Assembly (NCBI GenBank): GCA_030704615.1 | Contig: CM060732.1 | Span: 35,633,053 to 35,697,052 of the forward strand | Direction: 5' to 3' | DNA from: Takakia lepidozioides | Lineage: Eukaryota > Streptophyta > Takakiopsida > Takakiales > Takakiaceae | DNA length: 64,000 nucleotides | Shown here: one piece after another, positions 44,401-55,822 of the stretch | Numbering within the stretch: the stretch's first letter is position 1 | How the letters are laid out: each line of letters opens with the position of its first letter | The notes under the pieces: model-generated | The model's input: the letters and a program-made list of their open reading frames with translations, nothing else | What the model was told of the DNA's origin: nothing | The model's database searches: none | Program-made: the position numbers and the translations under genes

Positions 44401-44811
44401 GCTGTGGTTACAAAACCAAAGAACCATGACGAACTGATGACCTGTCTCCGATGTTTGTGTGAAGCACTGCAGTGGTTGCACAGAAAAGGACTCGCGCACA
44501 GAGACATCAGGTGGGAAAATGTTCTTCGCGACAGGAATAATGCTGAGAAATGGGTACTAGTGGATCTTGATGAGGCAATAAAGACCGATCAGTGCTTCAA
44601 GCTCCACCGTCTAGATTCCAATTCACATGCTCCAGAGATGACAGTTGGGCCTCATGATACCATGGTTGACATCTGGGGCATTGGGTACCTTTTGTCTACT
44701 TCAAATATTATTCTGGATGCGAAGCTTCTGGGTTTGATGGAGAAATGCAAGCATCAGGTGCCAGACCAAAGGCCAACTGCAGCAGAGTGTCTGGAGTTGC
44801 TTGATGCATGA
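38482..44811 (+). CDS. Diverged protein-kinase-fold protein, two exons, 4.7-kb intron
   Basis: Exon 1 (38482-38725) starts at the first ATG (MEAMMAKRERVRKLLE) and ends in a donor GTAG|GTATGT. Exon 2 (43469-44811) follows TCGTCAG, and the phases join as a single glycine. The C-terminal half has kinase landmarks: HRKGLAHRDIRWENVL (HRD catalytic loop with Asn), VLVDLDEA (DLD in place of DFG), DIWGIGYLL, and DQRPTAAECLELL. I see no glycine loop, and the VAIK lysine is unclear. The layout resembles kinase-like domains of Crinkler-type proteins, only a loose comparison. The N-terminal part (LVNNGLTSSSVLALAAADRG) is unrecognised. The intron is full of duplicated blocks. Substrate and role are unknown. 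Confidence 0.65.
39168..39370. repeat. Duplicated block, matches 45393-45610
   Basis: The stretch from GTTTAGGGTGTCAGATAGTG to AAAGCTCT recurs after the kinase-like gene. Fragments of it also occur near 39490 and 41130. Confidence 0.82.
39540..41015. repeat. Direct duplication block 1 in kinase intron
   Basis: About 1.46 kb from CGCAGTTTATTCATTCGATAG onward recurs at 41410-42890 with small indels and about 2-3% change. It includes an internal tandem copy of about 200 bp (near 39755 and 39960) and a LINE fragment at its end. Confidence 0.88.
40652..40960 (-). pseudogene. LINE fragment (endonuclease-RT linker)
   Basis: A short frame with RKEVNQLVRDQKRLYWEKLY and NDKRFWLALQ resembles the segment between endonuclease and reverse transcriptase of plant LINEs. 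A 3' border is not clear. The fragment was copied with the duplication block and reappears at 42515-42830. Confidence 0.5.
41410..42890. repeat. Direct duplication block 2 in kinase intron
   Basis: Second copy of the 39540-41015 block. The roughly 0.4 kb between the copies (41016-41409) is partly repeated again after the gene at about 45275-45430. Confidence 0.88.
42515..42830 (-). pseudogene. Second copy of the LINE linker fragment
   Basis: Same reading as at 40652-40960 with two or three residue changes, inside the second duplication block. Confidence 0.5.
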
Positions 44812-44917
44812 TATGTAGTCTAGTAAAAGATGCAGAACTTCGGGAAGCTTGGCGGTTTATTAGGGAGCTGAAGTCTTGTTTAGACTCAAACCTTCTGGGT
44901 GGTCTTTTTGGTTCTTT

Positions 44918-45238
44918 GTTGTGTCCTCTGTGGCTACATTCACAGCAAACAGCAGACTGATATAGAGACATTCTCAAAATCCTCCTCGGAGCTCCAGTGT
45001 AACACGCAATGGACCCTTTCTCACAAGCGGACTAGGAAGAAATGAAGAGCGCAAAGAGAGGATGAAAAAAGTGGGAAAGGATTATACTGGCTGCACAGGC
45101 TTCGTTAGGAACGAACTCACTTTATCATCCGTAGGGACACATCCATTCAATTTTCATCCCTGTGATTCGGTGGACGTCATCTATCTCCTCGTAGTCTCAA
45201 TGGATGTATGAACCCCAAGTACTTGGATGTATAATAAA
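44918..45238. repeat. Duplicated block downstream of kinase-like gene
   Basis: Copy of 37555-37870, lying just behind the stop codon of the kinase-like gene and ending in ATAATAAAGTTT. It is probably the gene's own 3' end, from which the upstream block was copied. Confidence 0.82.
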
Positions 45239-45262
45239 GTTTAGGGTTTAGGGTTTAGGGGT
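45239..45262. repeat. Interstitial telomere-like repeat (TTTAGGG)3
   Basis: Three plant-type telomere units occur in a row. The reverse motif (AAACCCTAAACCCT) lies at about 38731, directly inside the intron of the kinase-like gene, so the two face each other across the duplicated region. Confidence 0.85.
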
Positions 45263-45610
45263 CCATGTCGGGTTTCAAATCTTCATCTGATTTTTGTTAC
45301 GTCTCTTGCTTCTTGGTTGAACAGTGTTGTGTTTGTCTTCGCATCCTACTTTCTTTGTGGGATTGTTGGTTATGGAAACCATGGTTGATGGTTTAGGGTG
45401 TCAGATAGTGCGTCAAGGAGGGAGTCTGGTGAGTGTAAGTTTGTAGGGTTTGCTACCAATGTGAAGAATGAGTTTTTGTTCTCTCTTCAGTACTTTGATG
45501 CATGTGACCTGCGAATCAGTAGTGTTGTTCAAACCTTTACGATTTCTTGAGTACCATCTTTAGAGGATATAAAGCTCTCGCCGAAATTGTGCGCATGTTT
45601 TGAGCTGTTA

Positions 45611-46429
45611 ACAGTTTTATGTAGAATCTCAGGGGATTGCAGCCCAGCTCCCCCGATCAACATAGCGCATTATAAGGCCTCCTTCTGTTAAATGTTATGG
45701 TTTTGATACTCTATAAAAAAATACACTACCATGTCAAGAGTGTTAAATGGTTATTTGTTATGACATCCTACTCTTCATAGTGTTAATGCACCTCCATAGT
45801 AGTTAGATTCCATAAAGACATACCCTCAAAATAGAGCATCCATTATGCCTTTCCTTGTTCCCCTGAAGTTACGAATTGGAAAGCGACGGCTCTCGTTAAG
45901 GGGCCGCAACGCCGCAATGGTGAGTTATGAGATATAACATAGAAGAACACTGATTGGTTATTCTATAGGTAAAGAGCACCATCATCGGCTTTTGAGCATG
46001 TAGATGGTAATCAGCATGTCAGCCACCATGTGCAGCCATTTTCAGTTGCAGAAAATTAGCTGCGATTACAACAGCCCATCAATAACGTGCCTTCAAGTTG
46101 TTATTTTAAATTGAGGTGCAAGCACCGAAGCCACTCATTCATAGCACACTGATCTGTTTGTGATGACTTCTTCTATGATATGCAAATACTACGAGCTTAT
46201 GTCTCTTGAGGAGAGGGCACACTCATGCTTTCATTGTTATTGCAGGGACTGTTTTGTGTTGAGATGGATTGATAATCCGCATAAGTGTAAATTACAGTTG
46301 AGATCTAGCATAGGCTTAGATTTTGCAGTAAGGACCAGAAGATTGAGGTGCATGTGCTACAAGAAGTACATAATTTTTCCTGTCTGGTCATGCAGCTGCA
46401 AATTTAAGCTCGAGATTATCGAGGTGGAG
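45611..46429. other. Intergenic stretch, nothing recognised
   Basis: No gene or repeat border could be supported between the duplicated block and the pogo-like transposase remnant. Confidence 0.45.
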
Positions 46430-47966
46430 TCAAGTTCTCGATTGCTGGTGAGTGTGTGGGCTTCCCAGAGGTTTAACTGTGTAGTTTCTGAGATGACCAT
46501 CAGTAGAATCTTGAAAAGAAAATACGAGTACCTTGGTCCAGTTAAGTCCCAGTCCAAGAGAGCAAGAAAGGCTCTGTGTCCACGTGTAGAAGAAGCCACG
46601 TTCGCCTGGTTCTGTCTCATGCAAGACCGTAGTGCCACAATTACAGATGATCTCATATGTATAGCTGCAAAGCGATTTTATGAGAGAGAACCTAGAATAG
46701 ACGGCGAGAGAACTCTCAATTTGTCTCATGGATGGGTACATGGATTCAAAAAGAGATTTGACATTAGAGGCTACACACGACATGGTGAGGAAGCTTCTGC
46801 AAGTGATTCCCCGGAGGCTGAATCTCAAAATGGCAGCAATACGTCAACAAGTCTCCACGTACGCCCTGGCTGATGTGTTCAACATGGATGAGACAGAGCT
46901 CTTTTACAGGCTCGAGCCCAACAAGACTTTGGCAACTATGAGGCTAAGTGGGAAGAAACAACATAACGAATAAGTGTGGCCTTGACTGCAAATGCCGATG
47001 GTAGTATGAAGTTGCCACCTGTGACTATCAACAAATCATTACGGCCCCACACACGCAGGAATATCACACGTCCATTCAACTTGGGGATTCAGTGGTTTGC
47101 TAACAATAAGGCTTGGATGACGATATTGCTATTTGAGAAGTTCCTGTTGGATTTTGAAAGACGGATGCGCATTGCAGGGAAGGAAAATGTACTTCTACTC
47201 TTAGACAATTTCTCTGGTCATAAGGTGGTTAATCTTGCCGCAGACCAATTACGTATCACCACCATTGTCATGCTTCTTCCCAATACAACAAGCAAATGGC
47301 AACCTATGGACGCTGGGATCATCAAGGCTTTTAAGGCGCATTACAAAAAATTATTTATCAGTCATCAGATTGATTGTTTGATGAAAAACAAGAACCCTGA
47401 GATTGATGTATATCAAGCTGTACTTATGGTTGAAAAAGTATGGCGTGCTCACATCAGTTCTGATGTCATTAGACATTGCTATCGATACTGTGGTCTTTAC
47501 AGCTTGCCAAATCTAGATGGTAGCAACGTCTCGTAGGGGCTGGACGCTCACGACGAACTTTCAGGAAATGGATATACTGCTACAGCAATTTGCAGAGCTC
47601 TCCATCATTCATAATAGTGAGGTTCCAACCATGGATGCATTGGAGTTTGTTGAATTCGAAACACAATTCGATCTTAACACGCTTTTTGAGCATACTAATG
47701 ACGAGATTTGGGACATAGTGACCCCTGCAGAGGAGATCGTTGAAGAACAAGACGACGAAGAAACAATTTTGCCACAACAACCCGTAGTATCTTTTTGTGA
47801 GGTTCAAGCTGCCATTGACACTTTGCATTTATATCTTGCGCATCAAAACTCCGATATTAGTGCTTGTCTCGTGAAGTATTTATCAATCCAGAAGGAAGTG
47901 ATTTTAGCTAGGTATTCTACTTCTCGACAAACCGACATTCTTTCATATTTTCAACCTACTCAATGA
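46430..47966 (+). pseudogene. pogo/Tigger-type transposase (Tc1-mariner superfamily), broken
   Basis: A DNA-binding part shows SEMTISRILKRKYEYL (Psq/HTH-like) and a CENP-B-like half with WVHGFKKRFDIRGYTRHGE. The DDE_1 catalytic core follows: VFNMDETELFYR, ALTANADGS, VLLLLDNFSGH and TTSKWQPMDAGIIKAFKAHY, giving the D-D-D set of pogo elements. The C-terminal part (47517-47966) has an acidic linker and ends SYFQPTQ. Frame changes near 46825, 46970 and 47520 make it a pseudogene. Terminal repeats were not identified with confidence. Confidence 0.82.
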
Positions 47967-48099
47967 TTAAATGTTATATTTCATGGTTTACTGTGCCTTT
48001 TGTGACTGTTAATTTATGAAAAATCTCCCTGCTTTCCGGTTATATGTGATACCTGGCTATCTGTTAGAAATTTCATACTCTAGAGGCCTAACATTAAAG

Positions 48100-49425
48100 C
48101 AGGGCCGACCAACGCTTTTTTTTTAGGCGAAATGGAGCCTAAAAGCGATAAAAAACAAAGGGCTGCGACAGCCCTATGTAAAATCTTGGGAAAAAAAACA
48201 AAAAATGGGCCAGAAAATAGGTGCGCACACACGGGCTGGTACCACAAAGCTCCAAGGGAACATGCGAGTTGCGCCAGAAATACACGTTCCCCACAGCCCT
48301 ACATCTAGCTGCTGTCACCCCCATCGCGCGATCAACGGTAGAGATCTCGCCATGCAGCACGACCTGGATCGTTGGATCGCCAAGGTTTTGGCCACCGCAA
48401 GGGCAGGCCGTCGCCACTGCGCGCAGCCCTACGGAGCTTCACCATCGCCATCTCTCCTCGCAGCTTGCTTTCAAAATTTCGCCTAAGATCTTTATACTGT
48501 AGTTTTTTTTAGTACCATATTGCTCTTTCACATTGGGCTATGGTGTTACCTTGCTATTTGAAATTGAGGTCGTGATGTTTGCTGGCCCATTGTAGGACTT
48601 CTTTGATTAATTAGTTTCAGATTTCAGATTGTGAATGGGCTGTCCTGCCTCACTTGATATCAATTTGTTCCTTCACCATCCTCAATGGTGCCACCTTGCT
48701 ACTTGAAATTGAGGCTATGGTTTTTGCTGGCCATCTTTGGACTTCTTTGATTAATTATTTTAGATTTCAGATTGTGAGTGGGCTATCATGCCTACATTGG
48801 TACGAGTTTGCTCCTTCAAATTGGACTATGGTGTCACTTTGTTATTTGATATTGAGGCGATGCTTACTGCCCCGGATTAAGACTTGACCAATTAATTTAA
48901 GATTTCAGATTTTAAATAGAGTTGATTAATTATTTTAGATTTCATATTGTGAGTGGGCTGCCATGGTACGAGTTTGCTCCTTCAAATTGGACTATGGTGT
49001 CACTTTGTTATTTGATATTGAGGCCATGATGCTTGCTGGCCCAGTTTAAGACTTTGATCAACAAATTTCAGATTTCAGATTTTAAATAGACTGTTATGCC
49101 TACATTGCTTCTTGACATTAGGCAATGGTGCCACTTTGCTATTTGAGATTAGGCTGTAGTGCCAACAAATGCACTTCGACTATGGCATTGTAGCCACAAT
49201 GTAACAATATGTGGCCTCTTGTAGCCACTACTTTATGCCTCAATTTTTATTTGTATCGCCTATCCAATGCATACACAAAATACTCAAATCGCCATATTGC
49301 ATGCAAATGAAATAGCCTGTAGCCAGTTGATTTTTAGCTAAGCATCTATGTCATCGCCACCTTTGCACTTGTAGCCATCTAGGCTTCTAAGCCCAAATGA
49401 AAAAAAAAAGCCCTGGGGCGACTGT
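48100..49425. repeat. AT-rich degenerate repeat region, possible non-autonomous DNA transposon
   Basis: Between about 48530 and 49170 a phrase of about 100-130 bp (CTATGGTGTCACTTTG..., then GATTTCAGATTGTGAGTGGG) recurs four or five times with decay. The stretch begins CAGGGCCGACCAACGCTTTT and near its end carries the reverse complement of CAGGGCTTTTTTTTTTCATT. These could be hAT-like ends, but no 8-bp target duplication was found. Confidence 0.4.
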
Positions 49426-49892
49426 AGTAGCACAAAAATGATTGAAGCAAATATTTACGAGAAAAGCTTAAAATAGAGAAAACACGGCGCATTTCTACAG
49501 GCCGAGAAGATGTGAAAGAGGATTTAGGATGAATGTGGTTTAGGAATATCATTCATCTACCAAGCACGTCCATCCCTATTTCCTTTGGGGCTCATCCCGC
49601 TCTTTTGCTGCGAGGACGAGGCCGAGGGGCAGAGCGATGGTGGCAAGCACACTAAGTTAGTGGGTACCTCAGCACCTGTCCTGCACAACTAGGGCCTCCA
49701 TTGCTTTTCACTGCTCTTGTGAGGAGCTGTGCCGTCCGATAGCTAACGAGGGCACAAGCCAGCTATGGCACTGAGCATCAAAGCGAATGCACATGATAAA
49801 GGTGAGAGGCAGCGAGTTTAGTTGCACGAGCCATGTAATGGGCTTGGGCAAGGGGGTGTGAGTGAGGAGAGGAGGACTTGAGGGAGAGAGGG

Positions 49893-52800
49893 ATGCTAGG
49901 GGACAGTGGTGAGAGCTATGATGATATTTATGCGGAGGTTTCTGAGAGCGAGGTCGTCGAAGAGGCAGAGAAAGTTGAACAGGAGCATGCCATGCGGAAG
50001 AGCCAGAGGATTCCCCCATACTTCGCTTCTTCTTATGCGATTATGCCGAATCCCACATGCGTCCCGACAATCGACACACAAGCCTCAACATTGCAGCCTT
50101 CCTGTGTCTCAAATAGCTACCTTCCTGCAGTTTCGAGTTTTAGAAATTCACCAGGCAATTCCTTCTACTCACAGTCCAATCAGATATCAATCGGCACAAA
50201 TGTTCCAATTACTGGTGAGAACGCGATGTCTCTTTCACTTGGCAATGGTTTGCGGCCTCCTGCTGTCCCGGTGGGCCACCTTCCCCTTCAACCCATGAAC
50301 CATCAGAAACCTCCACCGCCATTAGAGGTGAAGGAGTGTCAGAGTCGTCAGCAAAGGAAGGGTGATGTGCACAGCTCACTTGGCGCCACCCAGAGTGTGG
50401 GGGTGCAGGGTCCTGGACCTCTGTGCTGGCCGAGTAACGGTACAGGGGCTTCGAGTAACGGGGTATCGAATACTGGAGCAGTCTCCCCAAGAGGAAGGGG
50501 AGCTGATGTCACCCTTCCAGCGATGCCCGGTGAAGATATCTCAAATTTAAAGGGGTTGCTGGCGGAGAAGGATGGGGCAATCTCAATTCTCCGCTCTCGA
50601 CTTTTGCAAGTAAAGCATATTCTTTGTTTTGGACTTGAGTGGTTGTCGCATCTCTGCTATAAAACCCACTCGCTTCTTTCTTATTGACGATTGTGTGTGA
50701 CCTTTGTCCATATTGACCTGCTTGGTATACTTGCGAACACACCACATCCACAATATGCTGTTCAAGAAAGAGAATTGGATCGGAGATGCGTTACAGTCCT
50801 TAAGAAAAGGGCAGGGGGAAATTCTTCAGAAATTTGGAGAGAGGATTCAATGACTAGGATTCACTGATTGGCATTGAAGACAGAATGGTCTCAGAGCTCG
50901 TTTTTGAATACTCTCAACATAGTAGTAACAAGGTCAGTTTTATGGGCGGACATAAATCAGGCAAACATTATTTTAAGTAGTTTTGTTCAGGCCAAGAAGG
51001 AACCTTTGTATCGGGAGGATAATTGTTCTAATCGTGTTGTCTCTAATATATGATTCAGAATGACTCGGATCTGCATGAACTTAGGAAAGTGGTGGGAACC
51101 CACAGTACTTCTCTGAAAGTGCCACAGCCGCAGGTGTGTCCCTCAATGTCTTTTGAAATCGAGAACAGCCACAGGGTTGTAATAGTAGAACAGCTGTACT
51201 ATCACAAGTTGAGTCACGAGTTATTGAAGGCTTTAGGAAGGGACCAACGTCAGGCAGATAACCAATTGAGTACTTTCTGTGGGGCTCTAACTTCTTTGCT
51301 CACTGATTCTCATCACTTCTGTCTTGTGTAAACATGTAGCAAAGAGAGCTGGAGCGCCTCGCCTCAGAGCTATCTTTCAAGGTGTGCACCCTTCCTGCCA
51401 CCCCACCCGTGTAAGGAGTGTATTATTGACTACACTACAAAGATGTTTGCTAGCATAAACCTTTTGTGCCAGAGATATTTACTCAGGGCAGGGGACAGGG
51501 GACAGGAGGAGAGCAGAATGGGGGCTTATAGTGTGCCAGAAGGATTTGGGAATATATCAGTATGTCAAGTAGGTGCTTGATTTGTTAGAAGCTCTCATGT
51601 CTAGGATCAGAGTGATGTGACTACTGATGCACAATTTGCTTTGGCCCAAAGCACGTTGAAAAGTTTGGGGGAGGCAGAGAGCAAGCGAATGTACTCATGC
51701 CATTCCCTGCGAACATCGTCTTGCCATAGCCTTACAGCCATTTGATCCCACAGGAAACCAAGCCTGGGGAGCCTTTATGGGGTTTGTGCCCATGAGGGTT
51801 TAGCTTATCCCCGCAGCACTTATTTTCTGACAACTGCCATTAAGGCGCTCATAGAGGCACTTGACCGCATGCAAACTCAACAACCTGGTTGCAGGGTTAC
51901 TGATTTTGATTCTATAGCCCTGCATTTACCACAGAAATGACATGCCTGGGGAAGGCAAGTAAGGATCTGTCTGTACATGGTTAGCCCAGATTTTCTTAGA
52001 CAATAGAGCCTTCAAAGAATGCACCATCACTGACCCTCTAGTTTCACGCGCAGGACAGAGGTGGTTGGGGTACGAAAATTCAGGTTTTTCTCTATTTCCT
52101 CTAACAAAGGAAATGAACAGATTCTGAACAACCAAGGGGGGGGAGAGAATGTACTCATAAGATGTTGTTTGCCGTAGCCAAAAGGGCCTGGGCTTTTTGC
52201 TCAGCCTCGAGACTTTCAAAGTTGGTAAACAGAGGTACAGGCACAATTCCCTTGATAGATTTGAGGAGAGCATCTCTCCGGTGAGGAGAGTGTCTCTCTG
52301 GGGGGGGGGAAGAGAGAGAGATTGTACTCATAAGACGTTGTTTGCCGTAGCCTTGTGGCCATTGACCCCGCGCCCAGTTTGAGCGGGAACAAAAGGGACA
52401 GAACCTACCTCTGTCAGGGGCTGACGTTGGTAGTAAGACTTACCTTGACATATAGAATTAATCCGGGTTTTCCAGATATCCTCTAGAAATCCCTTCACAC
52501 AAGCATCAATCTGCTGTGTCCAGAAGAGAGAAAGAGATTGTACTCATAAGACGTTGTTTGCCGTAGCCTTGTGGCCATTGACCCCGCGCCCAGTTTGAGC
52601 GGGAACAAAAGGGACAGAACCTACCTATGTCAGGGGCTGACGTTGGTAGTAAGACTTACCTCCATATAAAGAATTAATCCGGGTTTTCCAGATATCCTCT
52701 AGAAATCCCTTCACACAAGCATCAATCTGCTGTGTGTGATTTGCCCAAAAACTAGGCCTCAGGAGGGCCTGGGCTTTTGGCTCAGCCTCGAGACTTTCAA

Positions 52801-55783
52801 AGTTGGTAAACAGGGGTACAGGCACAATTCCCTTAATAGATTTGAAGAGAGCGTCTCTTTGGTGAGAGAACCCCGGACAGTGTATCAGAAAATGAATACT
52901 GTCTTCAGATTGCCCACACAACGGGCAATTGCACTCTCCCGTTCCTCTCTGCTTCTGTTTGCTGTTCAAAGGTAGGCTTCCTGCCCTGAGTTTAAATTTC
53001 AGTCTAGTGCCGAGAGTGGGTAGACCCTTGAGGTCATCCAAGATGTCCTCCCCCATGTCACAGACTGGAAACAAGTTCAGGGAAGTTTTCTGCCTAACTT
53101 CATTTTCATCAGACAATCTCATGGCAACAGACATGGCTGAGGACACTACAGCCTCTAAGTCAGATTTATCCAGCAGGGTCAAGACTTGCGGATCCAGGTC
53201 CAGGTCCTTGAGGATCTCTTCTACTCTCTTCTGCCAGGACTTAGCCTGTTTGACAGGGCAGTCCTGTTTCCAAGATATAGAGTCGATTAACTTAGGATAT
53301 CTGGTGTTGGGCATATGTTGCAGCTGACCCCACCATCTGACCTTGAATTCATCTCGTCGGGAGCTTAAGGACGGAATGCCAAACTCACCCCGAACAGCCA
53401 CATTGGCTGTTTTGGAGCATGCTGACAGACACTCCTTAAGCACCCCCACTTGAATGGATTCTAGAGACTTAGCCTGGTTGGAGTTATCAACCCATATAGC
53501 AGATCCGTACTCCAAGGCAGGTCTAATAACGCGACAAAGCATGGTTTTCTTAACCTCAGAGTTGACCCCTCTGCAGTGGAAAAATTTAGTGAGCCCCAGA
53601 GCTTTGCCCTTGCCAGTTTGAACAACTTTCTGGATATGTGCATCCCAATTACAATTGGAGGAGAACTCAACGCCCAGGTAAGTGTAGGAAGGGAGGACCG
53701 GGATCTCTTGGCTACCCCACTGCCACTTAAGATCACTTCCTCCCTCTCCTCTGTCGTTGAATGCTACCACTGCACATTTGCTGACATTAGCCTCTAGCCC
53801 CCAAAGATCAAAGTATCTCTTCGCGCAATCAATCAACTCCTGGAGATTGGTTGGAGTCTCCCCTATGCCTGCGAAGTCATCCGCAAACATAAGGGCTGGT
53901 ATGGTGGTATCACCCACCCAAATCCCTCACTTTCCACATCCTCGAGGAGTTGATTGATGAAAACATTGAAGAGCAGAGGGGAGAGAGTACATCCTTGAGC
54001 TACACCTTGGTCTATGTCGAAGAAGTTGGACTTCTGTCCGTTAACAGTGACACAGCTTTTGGTGTGAGCATACAAGTTGTGGACAACTCTCCACATCTTT
54101 CCCTTGATCCCACAAGACCAGAGGCGGAACCATAGGCCATCTCTCCACACTGTGTCATAAGCCTTTTTGACATCCAGGAAAAAGACATAAGTGGGTTTCC
54201 CTTCTTTTTTCCTTCCCTGGATAATCTGGCTTAGAGTGAAGATATGGTCCACACAGCCCCTGTTTCGCCGAAAGCCAGCTTGGCCTTCGTGGAAACAACC
54301 TCTAGACTCCAGATCAACCTCGAGACGAGTACTTATAACTCTGCAGAATGTCTTGCCAACAGCATTGAGGAGCGTGATGCCACGGTAGTTCCCCGGTTCT
54401 TCTCTGTCACCCTTCTTGTATAGATTGACAATGACCCCCTGTCGCCAGCGAAAGGGGATCATTTCAGTCTTCCAGATAAGGTTAAAGAGGAGAACTAGGG
54501 CCTCTATCATGGGATCACCACCGTGCTTGATAAGCTCGTTGACAATTCCATCAGGTCCACCAGCTTTATATCCATTTAAATGTTCAATTGCTTCCACAAT
54601 CTCAGAAGAACTAATGGGAGCATTATAAGCCATTGAAATTGAATCCAGTTCATCAGGGCTGTTTTGAATCATAGGAACAGTTTTTCCAACTGTGTCCCTC
54701 CATTCAGCAGAAGACCCCTCACTGTTAGACCTAGAAGTTCTGCCAAGGTTACCCCATGTGTAGATTTTGCTCGTCTTGTGTAAACTTTGAGAATTGGTAA
54801 ACCATTCAGGGTACCAAATCTTTCAGTTACACGACGCACAGGCTCCGCACACATAGGGGCAGATTGTCCGTCAGACTGCTTGGGGACAATTACCCCGTGT
54901 ATAGATTTTGCTCGTCTTGTGTAGACTTTGAGGATTGGTAAACCATTTAGAGTACCAAATCCTTCAGTTACACGACGTTCAGGCTCTGCACACTTAGGGA
55001 CAGATTGTCCATCTGACGGCTTGGGGACAATTACCCCGTGTATAGAATTTGTTCGTCTTGTGTAAACCTTGAGGATTGGTAAACCATTCAGAGTACCAAA
55101 TCCTTCAGATTCAAGACGTTCAGGTTCCGTACACTTAGGGGCATCTTGTCCTTCTGGCTGTTTGGATTCAACCTCATCCAGAGCATCAAACCGATTAGAA
55201 ACTCTCAAGATGAAGTTGTTGCCCTTGGCTGTCTTCCTAGAGCGCCCCATTGAATCACCAATGTCTAAGACCGCTCTCCAGCCAGTCAAGGGACCAACCT
55301 GAGCCAACAGGAACCAACCCGAGCCCAAGTGCCAAGTATGCTAGACAGAGCATACGACTGCCCAATTTGGGCGGAGGGGCTGCCCCCAAGCGGTAGGAGT
55401 CCGCTTGTTACCATTCAGAGATCACACTCCAGGGAGTTGCAGGGAATGGCCCGTGTAGGCATATTCTAAAGAGGGAAAGGCCCCAAGCTTTCCAACTAAA
55501 TCCAATGCACTACCTTACCTGAAGCAAAGCGCTTCAGGTCAAAACAAACAAGGACACGAGGTCACAAGGCCGGCATTTAGTCACAGAGACATTAATGTAC
55601 TCCCGTTTCAAGTCCACCCAATGTCAATAGGCTTCCTAGAGGACAGGGAGAAAAGAGAGAGAGAGAGAGAGATTGTACTCATAAGACGTTGTTTGCCGTA
55701 GCCTTGTGGCCATTGACCCCGCGCCCAGTTTGAGCGGGAACAAAAGGGACAGAACCTACCTCTGTCAGGGGCTGACGTTGGTA

Positions 55784-55822
<39 letters not shown>

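Larger units (their letters stand above)
52537..55650 (-). mobile_element. LINE copy 1, 3.1 kb, endonuclease missing
   Basis: The copy reads leftwards from about 55650 to a 3' end in (TC)n rather than poly-A. It contains an ORF1-like region, then reverse transcriptase. The endonuclease expected between the two is absent, so it is an internally deleted or rearranged copy. GA-rich tracts flank it on both sides. Confidence 0.82.

Noticed and set aside
45239-45262. Chromosome end or assembly break at the telomere units
   Set aside because: There are only three units, and continuous gene-bearing sequence lies on both sides.
48139-48502. Overlapping ORFs of about 92 aa on both strands
   Set aside because: They overlap in a short GC-rich island, show no conserved motif and lack splice or start context.
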